Shown: piece after piece, positions 16,983-25,597 of the stretch
Layout of the letters: each line of letters opens with the position of its first letter
How positions within the stretch are numbered: the stretch's first letter is position 1
Source of the DNA: Acidobacteriaceae bacterium
GTDB lineage: Bacteria; Acidobacteriota; Terriglobia; Terriglobales; Acidobacteriaceae
Reading direction: 5' to 3'
NCBI GenBank assembly: GCA_003134655.1
Contig: PLBY01000067.1
Coordinates: forward strand, 39,133-83,993
Length of the DNA stretch: 44,861 bases
Program-made: the position numbers and the translations under genes
Notes under the pieces: model-generated
Databases searched by the model: none
What the model saw: the letters and a program-made list of their open reading frames with translations, nothing else
Told to the model about the DNA's origin: nothing

Positions 16983-17468
16983 TCAGTTCACCTCCAGCCT
17001 TAGCCGCAGCTCGCGCGCGAGGGTGTCGATGGTGCGAATCTTCTCCGCCGCGGGATTCGGAACGTTGGGCACCGACATGGCAAGTTCACAGGAGAGCAGC
17101 ATGGCGGTGAGCGTCTCGCTCATTTGACTGTGCATCTGTTCGGCGACCGCGCGGCGGGCGGCGCCTTCCTCGCGGCGGCGGCGATGCAGGGCCGAGCGCA
17201 CCTCCCGCAGCAGACGTTCCATTCCCGTGACGCCGAAGTTGACGTACACGGGGAACGCGGTGCCCAGATGTTCGATCATCTGATCGCTTTCCTCGGGCTC
17301 GGTCTCGAGCAGAAACTGGTCGATAACGGCGGCAGAATAGGTTTGTTCGCGCAGGCGGGTGGAGCCTGCCTGCAGGGTCTGGGCCCAATGCGTTTCCTGT
17401 CCGGTGGCGGCGTACAAGGAATCGGCGCATTGTTGGCCGTTGGCTGACGGCGTAATGAGTAGAATCAT
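16983..17468 (-). CDS. Small protein: degenerate receiver-like plus DHp-like helices
   Basis: A 161-residue protein, last gene of the kinase/NtrC operon. Residues 1-95 look like a shortened receiver: a hydrophobic first strand (MILLITPS), YSAAVIDQFL with Asp50 at the phospho-acceptor-like strand end, and PVYVNFG later. The acidic pocket pair is missing. Residues 105-160 resemble a histidine-kinase DHp hairpin: QMSETLTAMLLSCELAM lines up with HDFNNLLTGVLLYCDLL of the kinase at 18988-20196. In that alignment the phospho-His is Ser114, with a His one position earlier. It may modulate dimerisation or phosphotransfer in the adjacent system. This is an inference; no named family is assigned. The gap to the NtrC gene is 113 bp. 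Confidence 0.65.
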   Translation of the reverse strand: MILLITPSANGQQCADSLYAATGQETHWAQTLQAGSTRLREQTYSAAVIDQFLLETEPEESDQMIEHLGTAFPVYVNFGVTGMERLLREVRSALHRRRREEGAARRAVAEQMHSQMSETLTAMLLSCELAMSVPNVPNPAAEKIRTIDTLARELRLRLEVN

Positions 17469-17581
17469 GCCTTTCCTAATAGCAAGTCTGCCGCCAACTG
17501 CGGCACGCTGAAAATACGGCGCTTAGCGGCGTCGGCGGCAGAACAGCTTCCCTTATCGGAACCTCCGTCCCACGAGCAGGT

Positions 17582-18982
17582 TCAAGATTGAAATTCGTGG
17601 GCCGCATAGTCTTTCAGTTTGCGATAGAGGTTGTCGCCATTGAGTTCGGTGATCGCGCTCAGAATCGTGTTCTTCTCCAGTTCTGCCATGGGAATGATCT
17701 TTCCGTGACCGTTGCCATTTCCATTCCCATTCGACGTCTCAGGAAGCGGCAGGTTCGCGACTTCCCGAGGCAGATCGGTGGTGTGGATGAGCGGACCACT
17801 GGTGAAGGCATACGTCCGTTCGAGACAGTTTTCCAGTTCGCGGACGTTTCCCGGCCAGTCGTAGGCCAACATGGCTTTCAGCGCTTCGTCGCTGAGTATT
17901 TTTTCCAGCCCGGAAGTTCGCGTCATGCGGTCGAGGAAGTGGCCGATTAGCAGCGGGATGTCCTGGCGGCGCTCACGCAGCGCAGGGATGCGCAGGCTGA
18001 GCACGTTGAGGCGGAAGTAGAGATCGCGGCGGAACTCGCCCTGCATCACGGCGTGTTCCAGATCGCGATTGGTGGCGGCTAGAATGCGCACGTTGATGGG
18101 CACCCGCCGAGTGCTGCCCACCGGGCGAATTTCCTTCTCCTGGATGGCCCGCAGCATCTTTGCCTGCAGGTCGACCGGGAGTTCTCCCACTTCGTCGAGA
18201 AAAATGGTTCCACCTTCAGCCATCGCCATGAGCCCGTCTTTGGACTGGTTGGCTCCGGTGAAAGCGCCTTTGACGTAGCCGAAGAGTTCGCTCTCAATCA
18301 GGGTGGGCACGAGCGATCCGCAGTCGACCGGGATGAATGGCTTGTCGCGAAAGGGACCGGAATAGTGAATGGACCGCGCGACCATCTCCTTGCCGGTTCC
18401 GCTCTCGCCTAGAATCAACACTGGGTGCACGCTGTTGGCGGCCTTGGCGATGATGCGATAGAGCTTTTCCATCTCGGGGGCGCGGCCGACGATACCGCCG
18501 AATCCCTGTTTGGACTTCACCTTCTCGCGTAGCAGGCGGTTCTCCGACTTGAGCTTCAGGTGGGAGGCCACACGCTCCAGTAGGAGTTTCAATTCGTCGA
18601 GGCTGAACGGCTTGGTCACGTAGTCATAGGCGCCATTCTTCATGGCCTGTACCGCCGACTGCACGGTGCCGTAACCGGTCACCACGATGACGATGGCTTC
18701 GGGACGACGCTCCTTGATACGCCGCAGCGCATCGAGTCCGCCTGCGCCAGGCAGGCGCAAGTCGAGCAGCACGGCATCGAAGGCCTGCGTATCGAGAAGG
18801 CGGTAGGCGTGCTCGGCGGAATCGGCCGTGTAGGCCGTGTATCCCAGGGACTGCGCGACTTCGCGGCAGGCCTCGCGGATCGATCGTTCATCATCCACGA
18901 TGAGAAGGTTAAGAAAATTGGCGGCTTCGATTTGCGGTGTGGCAGTCATCGGACCTAAAGCAGCAGACGTCATGGCGTTCAT
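17582..18982 (-). CDS. NtrC-family sigma-54 response regulator with deleted HTH core
   Basis: A 466-residue regulator. The receiver has Asp30/Asp31, phospho-acceptor Asp74 and Lys124. The AAA+ domain has GESGTGKE (192-199), the sigma-54 contact GAFTGA (239-244) and FLDEVGE. After a Gly/Asn linker (418-427) comes the Fis-type HTH region, where LNGD (447-450) runs straight into NLYRKLKDY. The usual 13-14 residues of helix-turn-helix core (an A-A-x-x-L-G-I-type stretch) are absent, while reading frame and both flanks are intact. The activator core should work, but specific DNA binding is doubtful. Start: ATG 18982 sits directly on AGAGGA; ATG 18973 has better spacing from it. The kinase stop is 5 bp upstream. 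Confidence 0.93.
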   Translation of the reverse strand: MNAMTSAALGPMTATPQIEAANFLNLLIVDDERSIREACREVAQSLGYTAYTADSAEHAYRLLDTQAFDAVLLDLRLPGAGGLDALRRIKERRPEAIVIVVTGYGTVQSAVQAMKNGAYDYVTKPFSLDELKLLLERVASHLKLKSENRLLREKVKSKQGFGGIVGRAPEMEKLYRIIAKAANSVHPVLILGESGTGKEMVARSIHYSGPFRDKPFIPVDCGSLVPTLIESELFGYVKGAFTGANQSKDGLMAMAEGGTIFLDEVGELPVDLQAKMLRAIQEKEIRPVGSTRRVPINVRILAATNRDLEHAVMQGEFRRDLYFRLNVLSLRIPALRERRQDIPLLIGHFLDRMTRTSGLEKILSDEALKAMLAYDWPGNVRELENCLERTYAFTSGPLIHTTDLPREVANLPLPETSNGNGNGNGHGKIIPMAELEKNTILSAITELNGDNLYRKLKDYAAHEFQS

Positions 18983-18987
18983 TCCTC

Positions 18988-20196
18988 TTATTGGTTTCCT
19001 TTTGGTATGAGTACTCCCCGGTTCGTCTCGGGATGAAAACTTTGGATCTCGTTGAAACTGAGAACTGCCTCCGGGACCAGCGGCAAAAGCACGCTCACGC
19101 GCGTGCCGTGGGCCGGTGCGCTCTCCACGTGGATCAAGCCGCCGTTGGTGGTCACGATGTCATGAACCGTAGCCAGTCCCAGGCCTGTGCCCTTGCTGGC
19201 CTTGGTGGTAAAAAAAGCCTCGAACAGATGGGTGCGGGTAGCGTCATCCATGCCGCTACCGTTGTCGGCCACAACGAAGAGCGCGCATGGAAGCGAAGCC
19301 GCGCTGCCGGCTTCCGGTTTGGTCTCCGTGAGTACTTGCACTTTGCAGTTGCTGGTTTCAACCGTGATCTGGCCGCCTCCGGGCATCGCGTCGCGCGCGT
19401 TGAGCACCAGGTTGAGTAGAATCTGCTGGCATTGCGTGGGATCCATCTTGATCAACCCGAGACTGGGATCGAGCTGGAATTTCAGCTCAATGTTCTCCCC
19501 GATCAGGCGAACCAGCAGGTTGCGCATGCCATCCGCGATCTCGTTGAGGGAGAGCAGGCGGGGCTCACTATTGGTCGGACGCGCCACCGCGAGCAACTGC
19601 CGCACCAGGCCCGTAGCCTGCAGGCCGGCCTTCCTGATTTCTTCGGCGTACTTGCGCACGCGATGACACGGCTCCAGATGGGCCATGAGCAGATCGCAGT
19701 ACAGCAGCACTCCGGTCAGCAGATTATTGAAGTCGTGAGCCACGCCTCCGGCCAATCGGCCCACGGCTTCGAGGCGCTCGGCCTGCCGCAGACGCTGCTC
19801 GGCCTCGTGGTTTCGCAGAGCGTCTAGCGCCATGACCAGGACCGAGTCGAAGTTTCCGTTCGTGCCCGCCACGCGCCATGCCGTCCAGCGCACCGGCCGG
19901 CTGTTCGTTCCCGTCGTCTGGGAATCGATCTGAAAACTGTCGCGATGTCGGGCGAACAATTCCGCAAACAGCCGTTCCGCTTCGGCCCGATGCTCGGGGT
20001 GAATCAGATCTGCGAAGCAGGCAGATGGCGCGATCCCGTGGCTGTCGCCCAGCATCTGCTCCAGCGCCGAGTTCAGCGCGATGATGTTGCCCGCGCGCTG
20101 GCATTGCGCCAATGCGAACGGGGCGTTTTCAAAAACAGGATTCAGTTCCGATTTCGAAACCTGCGGAGTCCACGTAATTTCAGCAGCAGTGCTCAT
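18988..20196 (-). CDS. Soluble PAS-domain sensor histidine kinase (NtrB-like)
   Basis: A 402-residue cytoplasmic kinase with no membrane segment. A PAS domain covers about 15-125 (NPVFENAPFALAQCQRAG). The DHp phospho-acceptor is His154 in VAHDFNNLLTG. The ATPase domain has the N box NLVLNARDAMPGGG, the G1 box VADNGSGM and FEAFFTTKASKGTGLGLA. It should phosphorylate Asp74 of the regulator encoded 5 bp downstream. The PAS input ligand is unknown. First gene of a three-gene operon (kinase, NtrC, receiver/DHp-like protein). An inverted repeat TTCCC-N5-GGGAA lies 66-80 bp upstream of its start. The last 25 residues after VSVLLPLVPE are an extra tail. Confidence 0.93.
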   Translation of the reverse strand: MSTAAEITWTPQVSKSELNPVFENAPFALAQCQRAGNIIALNSALEQMLGDSHGIAPSACFADLIHPEHRAEAERLFAELFARHRDSFQIDSQTTGTNSRPVRWTAWRVAGTNGNFDSVLVMALDALRNHEAEQRLRQAERLEAVGRLAGGVAHDFNNLLTGVLLYCDLLMAHLEPCHRVRKYAEEIRKAGLQATGLVRQLLAVARPTNSEPRLLSLNEIADGMRNLLVRLIGENIELKFQLDPSLGLIKMDPTQCQQILLNLVLNARDAMPGGGQITVETSNCKVQVLTETKPEAGSAASLPCALFVVADNGSGMDDATRTHLFEAFFTTKASKGTGLGLATVHDIVTTNGGLIHVESAPAHGTRVSVLLPLVPEAVLSFNEIQSFHPETNRGVLIPKGNQ

Positions 20197-20261
20197 ACCC
20201 CTACTTTGCGCGGGTTGATTCCCGGAAGGAACCAGTTATCCCAGCGCCCGAGACCTTGGTT

Positions 20262-20276
20262 TTCCCGAAATGGGAA
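20262..20276. promoter_or_regulatory. Inverted repeat TTCCC-N5-GGGAA upstream of the kinase operon
   Basis: A 15-bp perfect palindrome with a 5-bp spacer, 66-80 bp before the histidine-kinase start, in the 210-bp gap to the lipoprotein gene. Position and symmetry suit an operator. No second copy was noticed beside the other NtrC operon, so binding by either regulator is a guess. Confidence 0.3.
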
Positions 20277-20406
20277 TTTGGGATTGCCACTGCGTAGCGG
20301 TCAATCCAGTTTCGAGCCCCACTATAGAGAAAGAGGTAGGTGGGTGCGAAAGGGCAGATGTCACTGAAACGGGAATTCTTTCTGTGGAAAACTTGGCCGG
20401 AAGGGG

Positions 20407-21078
20407 TTAGCGAGCGGCCTGGGTCCGTTGGCTGGCAGCGACGTAAACCGGTTCGCTCAAGCGGAAAGTGAGGCGGCGGCCTTTTTCGAGACGAATTACG
20501 GCAGTCGAATCGTCACTTTGCGGACCTTCGCTTGTCGGGACGTGGGCATCGCCGGCGTTCCCCTGCACGAAGAGACTGGACGTTTGAATCGGTAGAGTCG
20601 CCCCTGCGAGGTGAATCGAATCAAGAGTCAGGCGGACAGAACCGCGATTCCGCTTCAGATTGGACGCCCGAGTGGATTCCACTCGACCCGAAACGGTCAC
20701 GCCGCGCGGTACTAGCTTATTGCCTTCAATCACAACGGGCTCGTCTACAACAGCCTCGAAAGCGAGGTTGGCGTCCGGATTCTCGGCGGATATGAAGTTC
20801 TTCAATCGCACGGTCAGCAGGGTGCCGACTGGGAGATTCTGGGAATCCTGAAAAGGAAGACCCGTTTCCGGGTTCAGGGTATTGCTCGGGGGCGCCGCAG
20901 TATCCGCTGGATGGGCGGCGGCTGTTGCCCCTTCGTGAAAGGGGACGGAGTGCGGATCCGCGTGAGCGGCAGCGTCGTCACTTTGCAGCCCGACCGGACG
21001 GGCACACCCCGCCGTCCATACCAAGGCCAGCAACATCGGCCAAATCGTCAGACCGTAGGGTCTGAGGAACCGACTCAT
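20407..21078 (-). CDS. Predicted lipoprotein of unknown function
   Basis: A 223-residue exported protein. The N-terminus has a signal sequence ending in WTAGC, with Cys25 as a plausible lipid-anchor residue (a slightly loose lipobox, since -3 is Thr). A low-complexity linker rich in Ala, Asp and Pro covers about 28-70. The C-terminal domain (about 80-215) is beta-rich, with LPVGTLLTVRLKNFIS and VPRGVTVSGRVESTRAS. It resembles the beta domains of VirB10/TrbI-type proteins that keep a 'value too low/high' barrel shape, but no family is claimed. GAGG lies 9 nt before ATG 21078. It is co-directional with the kinase operon downstream, 210 bp away. Confidence 0.75.
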   Translation of the reverse strand: MSRFLRPYGLTIWPMLLALVWTAGCARPVGLQSDDAAAHADPHSVPFHEGATAAAHPADTAAPPSNTLNPETGLPFQDSQNLPVGTLLTVRLKNFISAENPDANLAFEAVVDEPVVIEGNKLVPRGVTVSGRVESTRASNLKRNRGSVRLTLDSIHLAGATLPIQTSSLFVQGNAGDAHVPTSEGPQSDDSTAVIRLEKGRRLTFRLSEPVYVAASQRTQAAR

Positions 21079-21251
21079 CAGAAGTATCCTCGCCCGCGTT
21101 TCTTCGACAAGGAAGTGGCAACCCGAATACCAGACACAGTCTCACTAAATCAATCACTTGGCGATGGCACTTTAGGGTAGGTCGTGTAGATTCTTCCCTT
21201 CGGGGAGTTTGTTGCCACTCTCTCGGAGCCGCGCCCGGCGCCGGAAACTGT

Positions 21252-21809
21252 TCAGCGGTTACTCAACAATTGCAGCACTTTGGCAGTGGTGTCGGTCTCA
21301 CCCAGCCGGGGAAAAATCTTCTCGACGGAATGGTGGTGCGCGTCGGCGTCCCGGTCCGTCATGGCATCGGTGACCAGCACGACGTTATATCCCAGATCGT
21401 AGGCGCTGCGCGCCGTTGATTCCACGCCGACAGAGGTCGAGATACCAGCCAGAAAGACTTGGGTCACGCCTCGCCGGCGCAAGTACTCATCCAAATCTGT
21501 GCCCAGGAACGCCCCCCATCGCTGCTTGGTGATGATGTGGTCGTCGGGGTGTTGCTCTAATTCAGGAGCAAGCTCAGTCCAATCAGCGGGCCGGGGAACA
21601 TTTGGAATTCCGGCGTCAGTGCGGCCCGGTGCCGAAGCCGTCACGTGGACTAGAACAACCGGCAGACCTCGCGAGCGGAAAGCGCGCGCCAGCTGAGCAG
21701 CGCGGCTGACGATCTCGCCGGCGGGGTGTACGGTGGGCAAGCCGATGATTCCTTTTTGCAGGTCAATCACGACCAAGGCAGCGGTGGCATCGAGTTTGGC
21801 GAGAGGCAT
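21252..21809 (-). CDS. Isochorismatase-family hydrolase lacking the nucleophilic Cys
   Basis: A 185-residue alpha/beta hydrolase of the isochorismatase (cysteine hydrolase) superfamily. Asp16 (VVIDLQKG) and Lys95 (IITKQRWGAF) of the catalytic triad are present. At the nucleophile position, GISTSVGVESTAR, the usual Cys is Gly128. True isochorismatases such as EntB and PhzD also lack the Cys and hydrolyse a vinyl ether without it, while nicotinamidases and ureidohydrolases need it. The reaction here is therefore likely not an amidase reaction. AAGGA lies 6 nt before ATG 21809. It stands alone between the OmpA and lipoprotein genes, all on the minus strand. Confidence 0.88.
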   Translation of the reverse strand: MPLAKLDATAALVVIDLQKGIIGLPTVHPAGEIVSRAAQLARAFRSRGLPVVLVHVTASAPGRTDAGIPNVPRPADWTELAPELEQHPDDHIITKQRWGAFLGTDLDEYLRRRGVTQVFLAGISTSVGVESTARSAYDLGYNVVLVTDAMTDRDADAHHHSVEKIFPRLGETDTTAKVLQLLSNR

Positions 21810-21908
21810 GGCTTTTCCTTTGGATGGGAGAGGCGGAGTGATGGTTGCGCCCGCTTTACGGAGTGGACCACTGAATAACTACGCCGCTGGCCGGCGAGCG
21901 GCGCGCAG

Positions 21909-21939
21909 AAAAAACGGAGGGCGGTAAACCCGCCCTCCG
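21909..21939 (-). terminator. Rho-independent terminator of the OmpA-family gene
   Basis: On the minus strand, a 10-bp perfect stem CGGAGGGCGG/CCGCCCTCCG with a 5-nt loop is followed by TTTTTT. It begins 33 nt past the OmpA-family stop codon. Confidence 0.9.
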
Positions 21940-21972
21940 TGTCAGTCTTCACTAAGACCTCAAGCACCGCAG

Positions 21973-23778
21973 TTACTGCTTCTTCACCGGCTTCTTGGCC
22001 GCCGGCTTAGCGGGTGTTTTCTTGGCACTTTCGCGACCGCCGATCAGAGTCAAAGCATCGGTGGAGTTGAAGGGGAACACGCGAGTCGAGGATTGGCCAG
22101 TCGTGCTCAAAGTGACGTCCACACGCCGATTGCTCGCCATCCTGATCACGACCATGTTCTTGATGATCCGTGCCCGCTCTTCTGAGCTCAGATCGGGGTT
22201 AGCCTCCACTGCCTCCTTCACCTGATCATTGGTCAGGTTGTCTTCCTTACCAAACGCTTTGGTGTCGATGTTTGCCTCAGGAACGCCCTGTGCAACCAGG
22301 AAGCTCTTGACGGTGTTGACGCGACGCTCGGTGAGCGCCTGATTGTATTCCGCGGAGCCACGGTGATCAGCATGTCCTCCGAGAATCAAGTGCGCGTCCG
22401 GCTTGGCCTCAAGATATTTCTTGAAGTCGGTAGCCAGCGCAATCAACGTCTTCTGTTGGCTGGCCAGCAGCCCTCCTTTGAGATCGTTCGGCCGGGGATG
22501 GTCGACCACAAAGTAGATGCTGTGCAGAGCGAGCCGCGATTCCAGCGCCTTGTCGACCGCCGGAGGGGGCGGGTTTTCCAGCGTGACTTGCGTCGACGCC
22601 TGGCCGGTCAAACCACGTGAGTCGGTACAGGTCGCGGTGACCGTCACCGGACCAGCGGCAGCTCCGGCGGTGCTGAGAGTGGCAGTACTGCCGCTGCCAG
22701 AAACTGTTCCGGCAGTGGACGTCCAGTTCGCAACGGAAACGGGAACGCTGTCAGGGCTGGTGCAATTGGCCGACAGATTGACGCTTCCGCCGGTAACGAG
22801 GTCCGAAGGATTCGCCGACAACGACATGGTCGGAGGATTCTTCGGCGGCAGCGGCTTGATCGTATAGCTCGCCGAGCAACTCGCTTCGTTGTTCTTCCTG
22901 GCTTTCGCGTCGGTGACGTGCGCGGTGATGGTGTAGGTGCCCGGAGCCGCGCCGTTGGTGTCGATGCTGGCGGCGGTATCTTTTCCCGTTACCGTGCCGC
23001 CGTTGCCGCTCCAACTATAGGTGACAGTGTGCTTCGGATTGAAATTGCTGGCCGTGACATTAGCCGTGATCGGTTCGCCCACCAATACTTCGGTCGGCTG
23101 CACCGTGCAGGCCGCAGCGGGAACCAGTTCCGGCGCTCCGCCCCAGTTCATCACAACACCGGTTCGCAGTCTCGCGCCATTGAACTCTGGACGCCGCAGC
23201 TGCGGCAATTCCGGAGGAGCGTAATTCGCGAAGTTATGCAGCGCAAAGACGTAGTCGGCTCCGAACAGCCGCCAGGCAAACTTCTTTCCGAAGGGAATAT
23301 CCAGGCCGCCGCCAAGAATCACGCCAATTCCATTGCTGGTGATGAATCCATTGTCGGTTGTCACTCGATTGAACGTGCCCAGGGCGTGAATGAAAACCGC
23401 CATGCTGTCAGTACGCACGATAAACCTTGGTCCGCCGCCCGCAGTCCATTCGGAAGAGCCGTCACCAGAACTCGTACCCCGGTTGTAGCCGGCGTCGCCC
23501 TCGAAACCGAAATGCCGATCGAAATTGTAGGTCAAGGCGCCGCCGATCCCTTTCGCCATTCCTGGAAGCGTAATTTGCGATGGGCTGCTGGGGGTGCTGC
23601 CAGGCGCTGGGGCGATGGAGCCGGGATCCAGGTATTGATATCCTGCAAAGATGTCCCATTTCGGGTTAGGCGCATCGCTCTGAGCGAGCGCAAATGAAGA
23701 GATCAAAACCACTGCAATCACGACTGACAGGCCAGCCAGAAGCCGGCGGCATGCGCGTGGGGTGCTGTTTAAAGTCAT
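21973..23778 (-). CDS. OmpA-family outer-membrane protein with Ig/PKD-like repeats
   Basis: A 601-residue envelope protein. After a signal peptide (about 1-31, ending SSFALAQ) comes an eight-stranded-type porin barrel (about 35-215, ending in a GVVMNWG-like strand). Two Ig/PKD-like modules follow (about 220-410, VTYSWSGNGGTVTGK and VANWTSTAGTVSGSGS). The OmpA peptidoglycan-binding domain includes GHADHRGSAEYN and NRRVDVTL, so the contact Asp and Arg are kept. About 30 extra residues sit between AFGKEDNL and the NRR helix. The tail is Lys/Ala/Pro-rich. It likely tethers the outer membrane to the cell wall. The start is ATG 23778, with GGAGG 6 nt upstream; the open frame runs further to 23964. 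Confidence 0.92.
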   Translation of the reverse strand: MTLNSTPRACRRLLAGLSVVIAVVLISSFALAQSDAPNPKWDIFAGYQYLDPGSIAPAPGSTPSSPSQITLPGMAKGIGGALTYNFDRHFGFEGDAGYNRGTSSGDGSSEWTAGGGPRFIVRTDSMAVFIHALGTFNRVTTDNGFITSNGIGVILGGGLDIPFGKKFAWRLFGADYVFALHNFANYAPPELPQLRRPEFNGARLRTGVVMNWGGAPELVPAAACTVQPTEVLVGEPITANVTASNFNPKHTVTYSWSGNGGTVTGKDTAASIDTNGAAPGTYTITAHVTDAKARKNNEASCSASYTIKPLPPKNPPTMSLSANPSDLVTGGSVNLSANCTSPDSVPVSVANWTSTAGTVSGSGSTATLSTAGAAAGPVTVTATCTDSRGLTGQASTQVTLENPPPPAVDKALESRLALHSIYFVVDHPRPNDLKGGLLASQQKTLIALATDFKKYLEAKPDAHLILGGHADHRGSAEYNQALTERRVNTVKSFLVAQGVPEANIDTKAFGKEDNLTNDQVKEAVEANPDLSSEERARIIKNMVVIRMASNRRVDVTLSTTGQSSTRVFPFNSTDALTLIGGRESAKKTPAKPAAKKPVKKQ

Positions 23779-24142
23779 CGAATCCTCCAAGGATGTACTG
23801 GTTCCCGGGTGCCTGTACAACGAGACCTCTACGGGGAAAAAGATATAGCAATATGGGTATACGAGGAGGCCTGCCTGCCTAGGAACTGTAAATTCTACCG
23901 TACCCCAGCTTAAAGCGAAAGCGTAGACTCGGAGTATTGCCCCAAGAAGGCAACCCGGCGGCATCGTTCCGTCTCAAAGTGAAATTCCGAACGGACGAAT
24001 GGATGCCTACTCACAGAAGCTATCCAGACCTTGCCGGGCAGGAAGGTGGCCGCGTATTGTGGGAGATTCGATCGGATTGAGGGTTCGATCCGGGATTGGA
24101 CGTAAGAGTGACCAACCGAGCACCTGCAGCAAGAGCAACCCG
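23779..24142. other. Divergent intergenic region, OmpA-family gene / NtrC gene
   Basis: 364 bp between two start codons pointing apart, so it should hold promoters for both. An AT-rich patch with TATACC and TATATC (near 23845-23865, minus strand) could be the OmpA-side -10 region. Nothing with correct -35/-10 or -24/-12 spacing was found by eye on the NtrC side. Confidence 0.35.
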
Positions 24143-25552
24143 ATGAGCCACGAAAAAATACTGATTGTCGAAGACGAAGAGAACGAGCGATCGGGACTGG
24201 CCGAATTGGTGACTTCCTGGGGCTTTCGCGTGGAAACGGCCCGCGATGGCGCCGAGGGCTTGGACAAGGCCACGCAGTGGTCCCCGTCGATCGTTATCAC
24301 CGATCTCAAAATGCCGCGCATGGGCGGGATCGAACTGCTGGAGCATCTTGCCGAACAAGCCACGACGATTGCGGTCATCCTGGTCACCGCCCAGGGAACA
24401 ATTGAAAGCGCCGTGCAGGCCATGCGCATGGGCGCTTACGACTACCTCACCAAACCGATCGACACTAACCGCCTGCGGACGATGCTCGGTAATGCGTGCG
24501 CCCTGCTCGGCACCCGCGCAGAACTGGAAGCGACTCGCCGCAGGTTGCGGGACGCGGGCTCACTGGGACGTCTCAACGGCGCCTCGCGCAAAATGCAGGA
24601 AATCTTCCGCCTCATCGAGATGGTTGCGCCCAGCACGGCGTCGGTGCTCATCACGGGCGCCAGCGGTACGGGCAAAGAACTGGTGGCACGCACCATCCAT
24701 GAACTGAGTCCGCGCAAAGACCGGCCTTTTGTCGCCATCAACTGCGCGGCCATCCCCGAGACGCTGATGGAAAGTGAAATCTTCGGCCACGAAAAGGGCG
24801 CATTCACGGGAGCGCTGGAACGTCGCACCGGATGCTTCGAACTCGCAGAGGGGGGAACGCTACTGCTGGATGAAATCGGAGAAATGCCCGTCGGAACGCA
24901 GGCCAAACTGCTGCGCGTTCTCGAAGACCGGAAACTCCGGCGCTTGGGCAGCAAGGTCGAAACTTCGGTGGATGTGCGTGTGCTCGCGGCCACCAATAAG
25001 GTTCCAGACGAGGCGGTAGCGCGGGGCGAGTTGCGCAGCGATCTTTTTTACCGTCTCAACGTGTTCAACATTCACATGCCTCCTCTGCGCGAGCACAAAG
25101 AGGATATTCCGAGCCTGGTGCAGTTGTTGCTGGCGGAGATGAGCGCGAAGCACGGCCGCAAAGTGGCCGCTGTCAGCGAAGCCGTGCTGAACCAGTTCAG
25201 CAACTATTCATGGCCCGGCAACGTGCGGGAATTGCGCAACACTCTCGAGCGGGCGGTCATCGTCTGCGACGCCGGCGTGGTCGAGACCAAGCACTTGCCA
25301 CCCGGGTTTGGACAGGCTCCGCTGCGCACCGCGGCCAACGATCCCGATGCGGTTCGCCTGGGCGTCGGCACGACCGTGGAAGAAGCCGAGAAGATGCTGA
25401 TCCTGAAGACGCTGGAGGCGACCAGCAACAACAAGACACGAGCCGCGGAAATCCTCGGCATCAGCCTGAAAACGTTACATAACAAACTGAAGGAATACGG
25501 CGCCGCCAACGCGGAGGCCGTCCCCGGAAAGGAGGAAGTACCTAGTAGCTAA
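24143..25552 (+). CDS. NtrC-family sigma-54-dependent response regulator (intact)
   Basis: A 469-residue activator of sigma-54 promoters. The receiver has Glu10/Asp11 and phospho-acceptor Asp54 (VITDLKMPRMGG). The AAA+ domain has GASGTGKE (172-179), GAFTGA (219-224) and LLDEIGE. The Fis-type HTH is complete near 428-452 (NNKTRAAEILGISLKTLHNKLKEYG), in contrast to the regulator at 17582-18982. The start is ATG 24143 (MSHEKILIVEDEE), where the receiver begins; the frame opens earlier at 23999 without homology. The cognate kinase gene begins 45 bp downstream. Target genes are unknown; the divergent OmpA-family gene is a candidate. Confidence 0.95.
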   Translation: MSHEKILIVEDEENERSGLAELVTSWGFRVETARDGAEGLDKATQWSPSIVITDLKMPRMGGIELLEHLAEQATTIAVILVTAQGTIESAVQAMRMGAYDYLTKPIDTNRLRTMLGNACALLGTRAELEATRRRLRDAGSLGRLNGASRKMQEIFRLIEMVAPSTASVLITGASGTGKELVARTIHELSPRKDRPFVAINCAAIPETLMESEIFGHEKGAFTGALERRTGCFELAEGGTLLLDEIGEMPVGTQAKLLRVLEDRKLRRLGSKVETSVDVRVLAATNKVPDEAVARGELRSDLFYRLNVFNIHMPPLREHKEDIPSLVQLLLAEMSAKHGRKVAAVSEAVLNQFSNYSWPGNVRELRNTLERAVIVCDAGVVETKHLPPGFGQAPLRTAANDPDAVRLGVGTTVEEAEKMLILKTLEATSNNKTRAAEILGISLKTLHNKLKEYGAANAEAVPGKEEVPSS

Positions 25553-25597
25553 GACCTCCTCGCGCGGTGGCTAGGCGAGCCACTTCCTGATTCCATC

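Noticed and set aside
23999..24142. 48-residue extension of the second NtrC protein
   Set aside because: No homology before MSHEKILIVEDEE, and the frame is merely open upstream.
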